DNA of 64,000 nt from Candidatus Enterovibrio escicola (GTDB taxonomy: Bacteria; Pseudomonadota; Gammaproteobacteria; Enterobacterales; Vibrionaceae), in the NCBI RefSeq assembly GCF_002464935.1, contig NZ_NBYY01000016.1:1-64000 (forward strand). Reading direction: 5' to 3'. The translations under genes and the position numbers were made by a program. The notes beneath the pieces are model-generated. The model saw nothing but the letters and a program-made list of their open reading frames with translations. It was not told where the DNA came from and did no database searches. The first letter of the stretch is position 1. Each line of letters opens with the position of its first letter. Positions 32,126-42,169 of the stretch are shown here, piece after piece.

Positions 32126-32360
32126 ATGACATACCGACCTTTTCACGCACCCCATCTTTTACACGTGCGATGGCATGTGTGTAGGCTTCACTTTCTTGCT
32201 TATAAATCACAAGACCAAAGCGGTTATTACCTTCGTAAACAAACATCTTGGCTTCTAGCATTAGGTTTTTGATAACCAGATCCACGTTGAATTGTTGTTT
32301 CAGCAGATAATACGCTTCCTAGCACAGACTAGTGTATATCTTGTAATATTCAATATCCAT
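32112..32360 (-). pseudogene. Small phage protein of unknown function, interrupted
   Basis: The frame from ATG 32360 (preceded by GGGAGATCA) reads MDIEYYKIYTSLC, amber, then EAYYLLKQQFNVDLVIKNLM, LEAKMFVYEGNNRFGLVIYK and QESEAYTHAIARVKDGVRE. Total 82 codons. It is not a family I can name; the overlap with the DUF3850-like gene and the common orientation indicate a phage gene cluster. Confidence 0.4.
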
Positions 32361-32369
32361 TGATCTCCC

Positions 32370-32745
32370 TTATTTGTCTATCTGTGTTTAGACAATACCA
32401 AATAATTTCCATCGCCTATGTTACGGATAAAGGCGTGCTGGGTGTTATCCCCTAACGCACTAACATTACGCACTTATTTGCTATTAATACTTTTCTCTAC
32501 AGGCTTTCTAATCAACACGCCTGCCTCTTTAGGCATCTTTTTAAGTATGCAGTCAGATTTAACAGGGAAACTAGGCAGATCATCAGGGATTAACTCCCCT
32601 TTCCAACCTAGCAGGTCTGGGCGTAGCCACTTGCCACGTAAGATTTATACCGGTAGAGCTTTACCGACACGTAATACGGGTGCGAGACTCAAAAGTTCGG
32701 TTATATCGGTACTACGGCGAGTGATGCTATATTGATAATACTCCA
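32370..32745 (-). pseudogene. Unrecognised phage-type reading frame, interrupted
   Basis: The minus strand reads ITRRSTDITELLSLAPVLRV, GKALPV, stop, ILRGKWLRPDLLGWKGELIP, DDLPSFPVKSDCILKK and on to FIRNIGDGNYLVLSKHR. Two in-frame stops. It ends just before the small gene at 32360 and is cut on the other side by an IS5 fragment. No family recognised. Confidence 0.35.
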
Positions 32746-32754
32746 GCAACTGAG

Positions 32755-32910
32755 CCACGGTTTACTAATTCTTGATTATATTGTTGTCACTTGCTGATCT
32801 TGTGCTTAGTCTTTGCCTTTCCTTTTGCCATCATCACCTCCTGCTTAACTCCATGATGATCTGATTGTAGAAATTGCGATTAGTTCAGATATTTGGGAAA
32901 ACAACGCTGT
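32755..32910 (-). mobile_element. IS5-family 5' end fragment left of ndk
   Basis: It contains the leader, start codon region and outer terminus of the IS903-like element (TTCAGATATTTGGGAAAACA) in minus orientation. It faces the IS5 copy that begins at 33466 on the other side of ndk. Confidence 0.8.
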
Positions 32911-33024
32911 TCCATGATGTTAGGTTGGGTCTGTTATGGCATTCTGGTAGGCTACTTATGTAAGTATAACAAGTTGATAACGTCTGATTAAAGCGGTATT
33001 AGCAAATACAAAAGGAAAAGAAAA

Positions 33025-33456
33025 ATGATCACTGAGTGCACTTTATCAATTGTTAAACCTGATGCTGTCGAGCGTAATTTGATTGGCGCCATTTATCAAC
33101 GTATAGAAGCGGTAGGTTTGCGACTCATTGCTGTAAAAATGCTCCATCTTTCAGAGGAGAAAGCGAAAGGGTTTTATGCTGAACATGAAGGGAAGCATTT
33201 CTATGCAGATTTAATCACGTTCATGACATCTGGTCCTATAATAGTTCAGGTTCTAGAAGGTGAAGCTACCATCGATCGTTATCGAGAATTGATGGGTAAA
33301 GTTAACCCAGATGAGGCAGCCTATGGCACGATCCGTTCAGACTATGCAATAAACATATGTGTTAACTCTGTGCACGGTTCAGATAGTCAGATTGCTGCTA
33401 AACGTGAAATCGCGTATTTCTTCAGTGAAGATGAAATCTACCCACGTAAATCGTAA
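33025..33456 (+). CDS. ndk: Nucleoside diphosphate kinase
   Basis: Ndk transfers the gamma phosphate between nucleoside triphosphates and diphosphates. The 143-residue protein is full length, with the N-terminal [16 protein letters not shown], the Kpn-loop region, and the phosphorylated His at 117 in [17 protein letters not shown] precedes the ATG. Intact, but isolated: IS5 ends pointing away from it begin within about 115 bp upstream and 10 bp downstream. Confidence 0.95.
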   Translation: MITECTLSIVKPDAVERNLIGAIYQRIEAVGLRLIAVKMLHLSEEKAKGFYAEHEGKHFYADLITFMTSGPIIVQVLEGEATIDRYRELMGKVNPDEAAYGTIRSDYAINICVNSVHGSDSQIAAKREIAYFFSEDEIYPRKS

Positions 33457-33465
33457 TGCATTAAT

Positions 33466-35500
33466 AAGGCGTTGTTTCCTAAATATCTGAACTAATCGCA
33501 ATTTCTACAATCAGATCATCATGGAGTTAAGCAGGAGGTGATGATGGCAAAAGGAAAGGCAAAGACTAAGCACAAGATCAGCAAGTGACAACAATATAAT
33601 CAAGCATTAGTAAACCGTGGATCAGTTACTTTTTGGATAAACGTCGCTGTCATTAAGACATGGCATTGTCTAATGCATCACGGCCATCGTGGCCATACGT
33701 TTATATTTTTGGATACCGTGATTGAAACGGTACTGATTATAAAAGATATTTTCAAGCTCTATAATTTATGGATTTAAGAAAGCTTTCTCAATTCGAATCT
33801 TACGTTGATGAATGTTTTGCTGAAATTACCTACATACACTTGCATTAGTAAACATTCGAAGAATGCAGAAGTTAAGTAACCTCAGATTTACATAAGTGAT
33901 TGCTTATCAAACCGAGTAATTATTAATGCTCGGTTTCTTTGGTTGAAATGAATACGCGATAAACCCCCAGCAAATTTATAATAAAACTGATACAACGGCG
34001 GTGCCAAGAAGGCTCTATTTGGGATATGTCTTTTAGTTGGTCAAAAACGATTGTAATAATAAATTGTTTCCGGAGTATCAGGCTCTCCCAAAGTTTCATC
34101 ACTTTGGATTTCATGTTTTTTTACATCCGTTATCAGTGTCACTCCCTTGTCTGCGAGTTCCCGCTCCAATGGAGTAGAGATATAACCTTTTTCTCCGTAT
34201 AAATAGCCACAAAATTCCTCAGCCATTTCCGGCACAGGCTTCCTATCATCCACGTTAGCCGTTGTCACCTTGATTATTGATAATAAAGTGTACTTTGAAG
34301 GCGTAGAACCACCCCATTATTCCTTTTTCTTGCTTCGCGGTACCTTTAAAAACCTGATGTCTGAAAATGCGTAGCTTATGAGAAACCTGTAGCTTAGACG
34401 AATTAACGAAGGCAATCCTTGTCGGTTTTGCCTGTCGGTAAGAGCAAAGCTAAACCAGAACACTTTTCATGGGATTGAGCATTCTCGTTTAGCTGACTAA
34501 TTCAGGAAATCTGAGGGTGAGGCAGAAGTAAACAAAGTGGATGTAATAGGTTTTAAAGTCTAGATATCCAGATTAATAGAAAGCTATCACTATCGTCATC
34601 ATTTCGCTAACCGAGAGGCAAGAAGGTTTGTTTCTTTGTTTGACACCTGAAAAATGAAGTATTTTCCCATGTAGGGAGGAAAATATGGCTGTTCTCGTCG
34701 ATATCGACGAAAACAGCGTCTAACGTATTCATGCCAAAATCCTTATATAATCGATAGTTTTTTAAACGATCAGATCGCGACTTTGGCATTTAGTTAATTT
34801 CTTATGCGCAACTCAGGTTAAGTACCGTTTACCGAGTCGAGGAGCTGTTGCTCACGTTGTTATTGCGACCACAGGCCTAAAGGTATACGAAAAATTAGAA
34901 TGGAAAACACATAAAAAAGGTAAGGAGAATAGGTATATCTAGAGTAAACTTCATCTTGCTGTTGATATGTCTACTCATGAGATTATCGCTGCAGAAGTTA
35001 GCTTAGTTTCTGTGGGTGACAATCAGGTTTTACCTACATTACTTACCCCATTAAGACGAAAGATACAGTAAGTCAGTGCGGATAAAGCCTATGACACAAA
35101 AGCATGTCACCACGTACTGAAAAATAAAGAAATATCGCCCAGTATTCCACCGCGAAATAACGCGAAATACTGTAAAAAAGGGAATCCTAGAAATGAAGAT
35201 CTAAAGGCATTGAAAGAGGCCAAACTAGATGGAGTAAAAACAAGGATAGAGTTTATCACAAACGTTCATTAGCAGAAACAGTAATGTTTCATTACAAACA
35301 GTTGCTCAGCCATAAACTCATTCTTCGTGATTAAAATGCTCAAGTTTGTGAAGCTCAGGCAAATATTAAAGCAATGAATAAAGTTATAAAACTAGGTATA
35401 CCTGTTCGCCAGCAGACAAAATCAAGACTGTAAAAAAGATTGGGATCAGTGCGTTATAAGCCTGATTTACTCAACAATTCCGTGCTGCATTGCTATTGAT
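33466..35500 (+). mobile_element. IS5-family (IS903-like) element split by an IS982 element
   Basis: The 5' part (33466-33878) encodes the transposase start and ends in YTYTCISKHSKNAEVK. The 3' part (34819-35500) resumes exactly with KYRLPSRGAVAHVVI-like, VSLVSVGDNQVLPTLL, and DAKAYDTKACHHVLKN-like segments to the C-terminal MNKVIKLGIPVRQQTK. Removing the inserted IS982 and one TAAGTA restores the frame across the joint (GAA GTT AAG TAC CGT). Other stops show that the gene was also decaying elsewhere. Confidence 0.88.
33879..34818 (-). mobile_element. IS982-family element inserted in IS5, with TAAGTA target duplication
   Basis: 940 bp from ACCTCAG to CTCAGGT. TAAGTA flanks it on both sides (33873-33878 and 34819-34824). 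The transposase frame is broken but readable: 34268-34041 gives TTANVDDRKPVPEMAEEF, GYISTPLERELADKGVTLIT; 34789-34607 gives DAVFVDIDENSHIFLPTW. It fixes the order of events: the IS5 was present first. Confidence 0.93.
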
Positions 35501-35529
35501 ATCTTAATAGAAATATCCAATACACTGAC

Positions 35530-36119
35530 TATTAACTTAGAGTTTGCGCCGGCGCGACACATATCCATGATGGTCAATGCTGTGTTTTGCAGTTTTCCAT
35601 TTTGGTCAGGATATTGCCATTGTTCTTGTTATTGGTGATCCAACTCCGCCGGAAAGTGTGCTGTTTTTATTAGATCGACCCAAGACCTACGTGACCCTCT
35701 AATGCATTGTGCACCGGTTGCTTGGAGAAATGAAACGTGAGCTATTGATGAACTACCCATTTAACACAGGATCCAATCCAGTGCATGATCTTTTATTTGG
35801 TTATTAGTTTAATACCAGCTATGGTCTCATGCATACGGCCTTTTTGACGACCTGATTCCACCCTAGGTGGCGTTGTTGGTTTGATCAGCGTTGGGCTGTT
35901 GATGGACAAAGTTTTATCAGGCACCGTTATGAACGTCGCCCAAGGGTCAATGGGTTTTCATCTCAGCTTTGCATTACCCGACACGATCCCGAGCAGCGGA
36001 AATTTCCTAGATGTTTGGCATTGGCCTCGCGGTTGTGATATGTTCGCTTTTTCTTAGCCAAGCCGAAAGGTTTTTCCTAAGACGAGACATTCGTTGCCGC
36101 CACTAGATGTCAGTGATTT
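35530..36119. other. Unassigned decayed stretch between IS5 and IS66
   Basis: Short frames on the plus strand such as QDIAIVLVIGDPTPPESVLF and LISVGLLMDKVLSGTVMNVA have hydrophobic protein-like composition, suggesting the remains of a chromosomal gene, but stops occur every few dozen codons. I do not recognise a family. Confidence 0.3.
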
Positions 36120-36669
36120 TTCCTTACTCATAGCTGTACTGCATTCGGAATACCGCATGGCAGAGCAAAACAAGACGGTTGCCAATATGAGACGTTAAAT
36201 CTCCACTGATGTACTCCGCCATTTGTTGTGAATTACGGGTAACATGTATCCAACAGCACTGGTGGTGCGTAGGATCAAGCCAGTTATAACTACCACATTG
36301 ATTGGTTATCACTATCGTGTGACACGGTTCATCTAGCATTGCTTTTGCTGTTTCTGCATTACGACGATAATGAATAGTCTGATATACCGCATCACTGCCA
36401 CTGAGGAGCCAGACCTATCGGTAACCACTTCTCAATTTCGTTTGTGCGTTGTTTCATCTATATAAATAACAGCAGATTGTTTTACATGGTGATGCAGCGC
36501 CTAATGCAACGGCGTTAACATACTACTGACTCCTCCTTGGGGAAAAGTGGCTCGGACGGTATGGTTACAGTGCTGGCACCGACCATGGAATACCTGATAT
36601 TCAGTAATATCCAACGATACTTTAGGTAACCCAAAGAGTTGATGACGATAGGTAGACTCCGTATTCGAG
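36120..36669 (-). mobile_element. IS66-family tnpC, C-terminal half
   Basis: The minus strand encodes CHTIVITNQCGSYNWLDPTH, CCWIHVTRNSQQMAEYISG, DLTSHIGNRLVLLCHAVFR and, further right in other frames, central IS66 segments. It ends abruptly at the 10-mer ACAATATTCC (36670-36679). The missing N-terminal half begins at the second copy of that 10-mer at 42160, in the same orientation. Confidence 0.85.
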
Positions 36670-36679
36670 ACAATATTCC
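36670..36679. other. Putative phage attachment core, left (attL)
   Basis: ACAATATTCC occurs here and at 42160-42169 as a direct repeat, at the precise points where the IS66 tnpC reading is broken and resumed. The phage integrase lies about 100 bp inside this end. Confidence 0.7.
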
Positions 36680-36779
36680 AAAATTTTTAATAAAATTAAT
36701 AAAATAAATTAGATAGGATAAATATGTAACATTTCACAAAAAACGTGTAACAACCCAATATTTTGACCTTTATGTAACA

Positions 36780-37830
36780 TTATGCTGGAGCTAAAAAGCC
36801 CTCCAGTGAAATCATGACGTCCTCTAAATGATTGACATTCAGATGAGCGTAACGTTTAACCCTGCTAGGCGTTAAGTTACCCCGACAGAGCATCATTTTT
36901 AACTCAGGTGTGTTATGCATAGCCAAACGTGTAGCAAATGTATGACGCATTACGTGAAGTATACATTCAGGGTTATATTTGTAGCCTAGAGCCGTCCGAA
37001 TCTTCTTCCAGTTATTTATAAATTTCGTTCCCGAAAGTCCTTCAAACGGCATGTGAAGACCTCTTTCTTTTCGTTCACGCATAATGTCAGCCGAACGTTT
37101 AAGCAGCGGAACTCGCCCTGTTTGCCCGTTCTTCTTGTCTCTGAGCATTATATGTGAACAATTTTCCATCACATCTCGCCATTCTAGTTTCTGTAGTTCC
37201 CAAGTTCTACATCCGGTGTCTATCGCCATAATGATAAAATCCGAGATTAAGCTTTTCTTGTTTAACTGAAACCAGTTCACAATCATTCGTTCTTCCTCTA
37301 AAGAAAAGAACCGTTTGCGCGCCCCTTATCTATTTTGCACCAAGGAAACAACGGAATGTACTAACAGTGTCCCAGAAACACACAGTGTTTAAGAACGACA
37401 CGGAGTTTGCTAAGACTCTTATTAATCGTACTCCCAGCGTGCTCTAAAAATATCCAGTTAGTAATCTGCGTAGGTGCATAATTTAACAGCGGGTATTTCT
37501 GAGGTCTCTATGTTCCAGCCAAAAAGTCTAGTATTTCTCCAATTGCTTCCTGCTGGATTTCCAGTCCTTTTTGTATGTCCGGACTCCACGGATACACACA
37601 CGCTCGTTTATAACCCGCTTCCAGCGTACCTGCCCTTGCTGAACTCACATCAGCTTCGACGGGAGATTACAGTGAAATGGCTAGCAAACGCAACGCTTTT
37701 TCGACAGCATCTCCGTAGGTCTTGCTACTTCATTGTTTATATTTCCCTTCTACCTTAAAGTCTGCTTGGTAGGATGTACCTCGCATACGTACACGAATGT
37801 TATAAATTTTCTCTTATTGTTCTAATATGT
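36780..37830 (-). pseudogene. int: Phage tyrosine integrase
   Basis: The catalytic part is open at 37286-36780: CRTWELQKLEWRDVM with the first Arg, VMRHTFATRLA with a His-X-X-Arg box (HVMRH), and the Tyr in VKRYAHLN near the C-terminus. The stretch usually reading LGHSSI..T is altered (RGNLTPSRV), so activity is doubtful even if expressed. The N-terminal arm and core-binding parts (RVRMRGTSYQADFKVEGK, then SSKTYGDAVEKALRLLAISL and WSPDIQKGLEIQQEAIGEIL) lie upstream in broken frames to about 37830. Close relative of the fragment at 12285-12650. Confidence 0.8.
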
Positions 37831-37974
37831 TCAGTTTTTACCTCACCTATGTTTATTTATCTCTTGTTTAGTCATTTATTCTCCTCTAAGTGTTGAGTTG
37901 TCATCCCTGTCAGTGCCTGCTGTACAGGCACACATATGATTGAAAGAAACCTCTGGTAGGTTCCCTTAAGTTTC

Positions 37975-38382
37975 CTATGGATTATTAAAAACAGGGCGGA
38001 TTGCCTCAGCTACCAGAAGACCTTTAGTTGTTAACTCTAGGTATTTTGAACGATACTCATTGTAACCGTAGACAAATATACATAGACCGTAACCGTCCTT
38101 TGCTTCTAGTGTTAATCGTTTGCAGTGCCTACTGGCTGATGACTGCCCTATTGCTAGGATTTTTTGTATATAGTTGGAATTAACCGTTAGCCTTGGTTTG
38201 TTTACCACTTCCAAAAAAATGACCATTTGAAGCGGGTGCATTTCCTTATTTACTTCCTTCCTAAATGCCTCCAACTGCTTACAGAAACGCACAGCAGGAA
38301 CACTAAAAGTTTGAGTTTCCACCAAATTACTAACCTCTTTTATATTTTTTAGCTGAATAAAAGGCCATAGCAATAAGTACAT
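37975..38382 (-). CDS. Phage winged-helix (MarR-like) DNA-binding protein
   Basis: A 135-residue uninterrupted frame. Residues about 35-110 form a winged helix-turn-helix (EMHPLQMVIFLEVV, LAIGQSSASRHCKRL) ending in a MarR-type wing and final helix (LELTTKGLLVAEAIRPV). Similar proteins occur next to integrases in temperate phages and probably regulate lysogeny or integration; that role is inference. The first residues (MYLLLWPFIQLKN) may be spurious and an internal start is possible. A degraded duplicate lies at 12775-13185. Confidence 0.6.
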   Translation of the reverse strand: MYLLLWPFIQLKNIKEVSNLVETQTFSVPAVRFCKQLEAFRKEVNKEMHPLQMVIFLEVVNKPRLTVNSNYIQKILAIGQSSASRHCKRLTLEAKDGYGLCIFVYGYNEYRSKYLELTTKGLLVAEAIRPVFNNP

Positions 38383-38389
38383 ACACGCC

Positions 38390-39060
38390 TCGAGGTTGAT
38401 GCACTCAAGACCCTTGCAAATAATTACGCTAGCCTCGTTGTGAATAGTGTTTCTTAACCCACACAGGTTTACTAGGAAAAATAGTATTTCTTTTGCATAT
38501 CTGTATAGCTACTTTATTAAGAATGGTTTATCTCCATGGCTTCAAAGAGACCATAGCCCGTCTTTCATTTATGCATTAGCCACTGCTTTTTCCCTTTTAT
38601 AGACTGAGAGTAACCTGTAGTTTCTTTTACATTCCAAATTATTAAAGAGCTGTATAGTTGTTCAGGTTTACCTGCCTGTTCCGCTATACGTTGGTGTAAC
38701 GGGGCATTAATATGCCTCATCTTCTTTAATGTCGCAATGCTTGCATTGCGTTATTTTTCAGCTTCTCCTCCTTCTGGAGGAGTCTTATTGTTTTATATGT
38801 ATAAAATATATTTAAAGAATCACAGTGAACTATAAGTGACACCTTCACAGTAAAATACGAAGAGTGATACCGCCTCAAAAAGTTGTTTATTCTAGGCCAT
38901 TTAGGTTTTACGCTGTGTACCTCTACAGGTATTTCCGGAGGTATCACTGGAAGAAAAAGGAAGACTCATATATACGCGTGTGAAAGCGGAAAAATCTGCG
39001 TAAGTACTCATGACAAACGTGGGAATCTTAATCCCAGCAGTTGTTACATTCATTCCTATT
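38390..39060. other. Phage non-coding segment conserved between the two prophage copies
   Basis: The stretch aligns with 13190-13790 at the level of phrases (AATTATTAAAGAGCTGTATAG; CAGTAAAATACGA; CCTCAAAAAGTTGTTTATTC) but has no shared long frame. A 73-codon minus frame at 38726-38947 is not preserved in the other copy. It may hold phage control sites. Confidence 0.45.
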
Positions 39061-39064
39061 AAAC

Positions 39065-39848
39065 ACTTTAAAATCAATAAACTGTGCAATCTTTTGGTAA
39101 AAGAGAGAATAAGACAATTCCGCAGCTATATTTTTCGTGTCTCTTTCGATAAGCTTGTAATCAATCAATAACTTATGCTGCATCATGACGGGTTCTAGCG
39201 TATCGCTAATACGGCATTCTTTCTGTACGTGGTGCCTTACCTATTTGATAAAGCAAGGGTAAATCTGGTTAACGAAAGGTCGTAGTAATTATCCAAACAT
39301 ACCGTCACCAAAATTAGACTCATAGATAATCTTATTTACCTTATGCATCTTCGCTGCCTTTGTGATTTCCGTTAAGTTCTGCAGGGCAGAGCCTTCCTGC
39401 AAACCTTCAGATTTAACGAGAAAGATATAACTATTTAGGAAGTAGGTAACATTATAAGCCATATCATCCTTACCTCGTCCTGAATGGTCTATGCTCAGTA
39501 AACGTCCTGTGAACGCGCTCACGGTCTCTGCCTAAAACAGGGAGCGGTAAGTAGTGGTTATTAGCCAAGCCTAGCACCTGTAGATCTGTGATGCGTTTAG
39601 CAGGATCATTGCACCAATCGTAGGACGTAGGGCCCTTCTCTCGCGCAATGTTTGACACAATTAAATCGCTAAGTCTCAGGGGGTACTTATCTGCATCACT
39701 GCGCGTTATGTCAAGCATGAACTGCAAAGCGAAGCCACATTTACCGTAAGACACACGTTACTCCATTAAATCCTCATTGGAGAAACGTGAAGGATTTTTG
39801 CTATGCACAATCCGGACTAAAGGGGTACTTCCTGCTCCTCCTGTCCTT
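39065..39848 (-). pseudogene. T7-type terminase large subunit, C-terminal part
   Basis: The minus strand reads NPSRFSNEDLME, stop (39758-39760), RVSYGKCGFALQFMLDITRS, DADKYPLRLSDLIVSN, then after a frameshift near 39520 SIDHSGRGKDDMAYNVTYFL, AAKMHKVNKIIYESNFGDGM, and in a further frame RISDTLEPVMMQHKLLID and AAELSYSLFYQ. These follow phage T7 gp19 in order: FALQFMLD, the SDAEKYPLR segment, the nuclease-domain IDPSGRGKD (here IDHSGRGKD), and KYSLFYQ. The ATPase half and the extreme C-terminus are missing. Its upstream edge is fused to the RNA polymerase remnant. Confidence 0.8.
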
Positions 39849-41687
39849 TTAAATCCCTTTTGATCCTTCTGCTCTACTTTGTATTAAGGGGGCCAAATCC
39901 TTTGGTTTCGCAAGTTTTAGTACTTGTGCATGTGAACATTCCCCTACAAGCTCTCGAAGTTCCTTCTCGACAAGAACTGCGATAACACCGTAGATATCTG
40001 CAGGCTTGTTTGTGGCCGTCAAGTTGACGTATTGGCCAGTGTTTTTACAACGTAAAACTGCACCTAAAATTTGCAAACCAGAGCAGGACATCCAGTGCGA
40101 GGGGATGCGCGATAAGAACGTTTAGGGCTCTTTATATGACCACGCACGCTTAAGCTCTAGAGCTACCACCAGCGCTTTCCAAGGTTCATTGCACTCAGAC
40201 CAGAAACTTCTGCTGTCTAAGGGGTCGTCCGCAAGTTTTAGGATGTACTTTTTATTCTCAGGCACCCAACGGAGCCATTCATCAAATGAGACCTTACTAG
40301 ATGCCCCAAAGATTAGCGGAGTGGATTTCGAGCTACTTTAGGCCGTGTGTGCCACGGGCAGCAGCTTCTAAAAAGAGAAGGAAAGCTTTTGTAGAATCGG
40401 TGCCCTGAAAATTTAATTTGGATGTTACGTAGACTCTCATTCGTCTATCACCTTGCCAAGGGACATAGAAGTTATCTTCCCCAGCATACTTTTCGGCTAA
40501 ACCTAACATAAGAGCGTGTGACATACGCTTAGAGCGGTTGACGGTTTCTGCTCTGTGGAAAACTGTGCAAGCTTGTTGGTAAAAGAAGAGTGTTTCACTG
40601 TCGGTATCACACGCTGTGGAACACCGGACGTTCTTGGAAAGAACTCGAGCTTTGTTCAGCGGAATACCAATATATTCCGACCATGCGACAGCATTATCTC
40701 GAAAACACTCACACCACTGGTGGATGGCCTTATTTATTACTAGATGTGTCTCTTGGATACGATTGATGGCATTTAGCACTCCAGCTATCTCCACTTTTTT
40801 AAGTTGCTATAGGTTACTTGTCTTCACGATGCTAAGCGCTGGTAAAGCTTGCGTTAGATAAGCACCTCAATATAGCGACTTATTTGTCCACGGGCGTGGT
40901 GGAACTAGAAATGGTTGGCGTTAAGGATGCAATATCAGTGCCAATTAGTTGGCGACACTCCTGTATCCAACGGTTGAGCTCGGGGTTAAGGTGTAAGCAC
41001 GGCCAGCTCTTGAGCTTACCATTCCCTTTCCTAGAGACAAAAATGCTCACCTAGAACCAGTCAATATGATTATTACGAAGAACAATTAAGGCTTGACCTA
41101 TCGCCATCTTTTCGTTGTCAGGCCATGCAAATGATGGTATTCCCGCAGCGTTCTTGAGGAACCACCTCAGCGAAGCACATTTCTCGTGTAGCCTGCTTTT
41201 AGTCGTAACGTTTGCAGTTGCACGACGGAATGTATTCATGTCCACACCTTCGAGATAAAGAAAATCTATCTCGTCTTGTAAGTTCTTAGCTATCCGCACC
41301 GCTATCTTTAGAGAGGGATAATTAACTGCTGATGCCATCGACACAGGTATTTAAAACAATGGTAGCTATTACCCTCGTGTCGGGCATGTATCCAAGGACC
41401 TCATGCACTACGTGCGGTTTACCTCTTTTTGGCGCTGTGTAATAGGCAGTGAGAACTGTGGTGAACTCATCGATGCTTTTATCTATTAAAAGTGAGCCGT
41501 AAGCCGTATTTGATTTCTTTTCCTCGCTGGCTACTGTAGTCAGGTCATTCATGATTTGTGTGTACTTACTGTTGATTTGTCGGATATAAAGTTCGTGAGG
41601 AGCTGTCATGTTTAGTTTCAGGTCTTCGGTAGTTGGATGAGTGAAACTTACAGTTGTTTCAGACGTGAGAATGCCTACGAGAGTCAT
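39849..41687 (-). pseudogene. T7-type single-subunit DNA-dependent RNA polymerase
   Basis: Fragments in order on the minus strand: 41687-41322 (N-terminal domain; VLGYMPDTRVIATIVLNTCV), 41344-41051 (NYPSLKIAVRIAKNLQDEID, WPDNEKMAIGQALIVL), LNPELNRWIQECRQLIGTDI near 40950, 40794-40333 (NKAIHQWCECF, KRMSHALMLGLAEKYAG, VPWQGDRRMRVYVTSKLNFQ, GTDSTKAFL), then NEPWKALVVALELKRAW and SCSGLQILGAVLRCKNTGQY with ADIYGVIAVLVEKEL. These match T7 RNA polymerase segments (FPYNMDWRGRVYAVS, FDGSCSGIQHFSAMLRD, VQDIYGIVAKKV). A frameshift lies inside the DGSCSG motif that holds the first catalytic Asp (about 40088-40100), and the C-terminal third with the finger and second Asp is deleted. About 610 of an expected 800 or more codons remain. 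Confidence 0.88.
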
Positions 41688-41689
41688 CG

Positions 41690-42159
41690 TATAGAATCCT
41701 TTTTATTATTTTTTGGTTTAAATCATTGGAAGTGGAGCTGGGAGTAAGACTTACGGTGATTTACAGTTCTCTTGCTTCTCTTATTCTTCTATTTTCCCTT
41801 CCCTTCCTCCACTTTTATCTACTTATCTATACATCAATATCTTGATTTCTAACACACGTCTTCCAGAAACCTTCCATACTAAAAGTATTAATAATAATAA
41901 ATGAGAGCGTTCTTACGCCGAATATACTGTAAGTATTTCTATCCCTTAATAAGAACTCCCAGCTACACAAATGTGTTCTTTATCAACAATTGAGGTGTAA
42001 TATGGAATATCAAATTACAGTGTGTACTGCAGGCTCATATAAAAAAGCCCCTATCGTCAACCAAGGCTACTGCATTACTACTTTAATTTTAATGACTTAT
42101 AAAGTTATTGCCTATCTTCTCTAAAATGCACTCCCTCTAAGCTAAGTTAAGCGTTGGGA
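41690..42159. other. Phage early region upstream of the RNA polymerase remnant
   Basis: 470 bp between the polymerase start and the right attachment core. No gene is supported; it would be the site of host-type early promoters of the phage, but none is clear enough to mark. Confidence 0.35.
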
Positions 42160-42169
42160 ACAATATTCC
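42160..42169. other. Putative phage attachment core, right (attR)
   Basis: The second copy of ACAATATTCC, in direct orientation with 36670-36679. To its right the IS66 tnpC sequence continues with the codons missing at the left joint (GCGGTGG in minus orientation, the CxxCGG zinc motif). Confidence 0.7.

Larger units (their letters stand above)
36680..42159 (-). mobile_element. T7-like (autographivirus-type) prophage remnant, copy 2
   Basis: 5.5 kb between two ACAATATTCC repeats inside an IS66 transposase gene. From left to right, all on the minus strand: tyrosine integrase, winged-helix regulator, terminase large subunit and single-subunit RNA polymerase. In T7-type phages the polymerase gene and the terminase gene are near opposite ends of the genome, so their direct junction here means that most of the phage has been deleted. 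Integrase-bearing temperate T7-like phages are known. Every gene except the winged-helix gene is broken. Confidence 0.82.

Noticed and set aside
32755-35500. Composite transposon carrying ndk
   Set aside because: The flanking IS5 copies are fragments or split, no outer target duplication is seen, and ndk is a core gene; independent insertions are simpler.
38726-38947. 73-codon minus frame in the prophage
   Set aside because: It is not preserved in the sister prophage copy at 13.5-13.7 kb.
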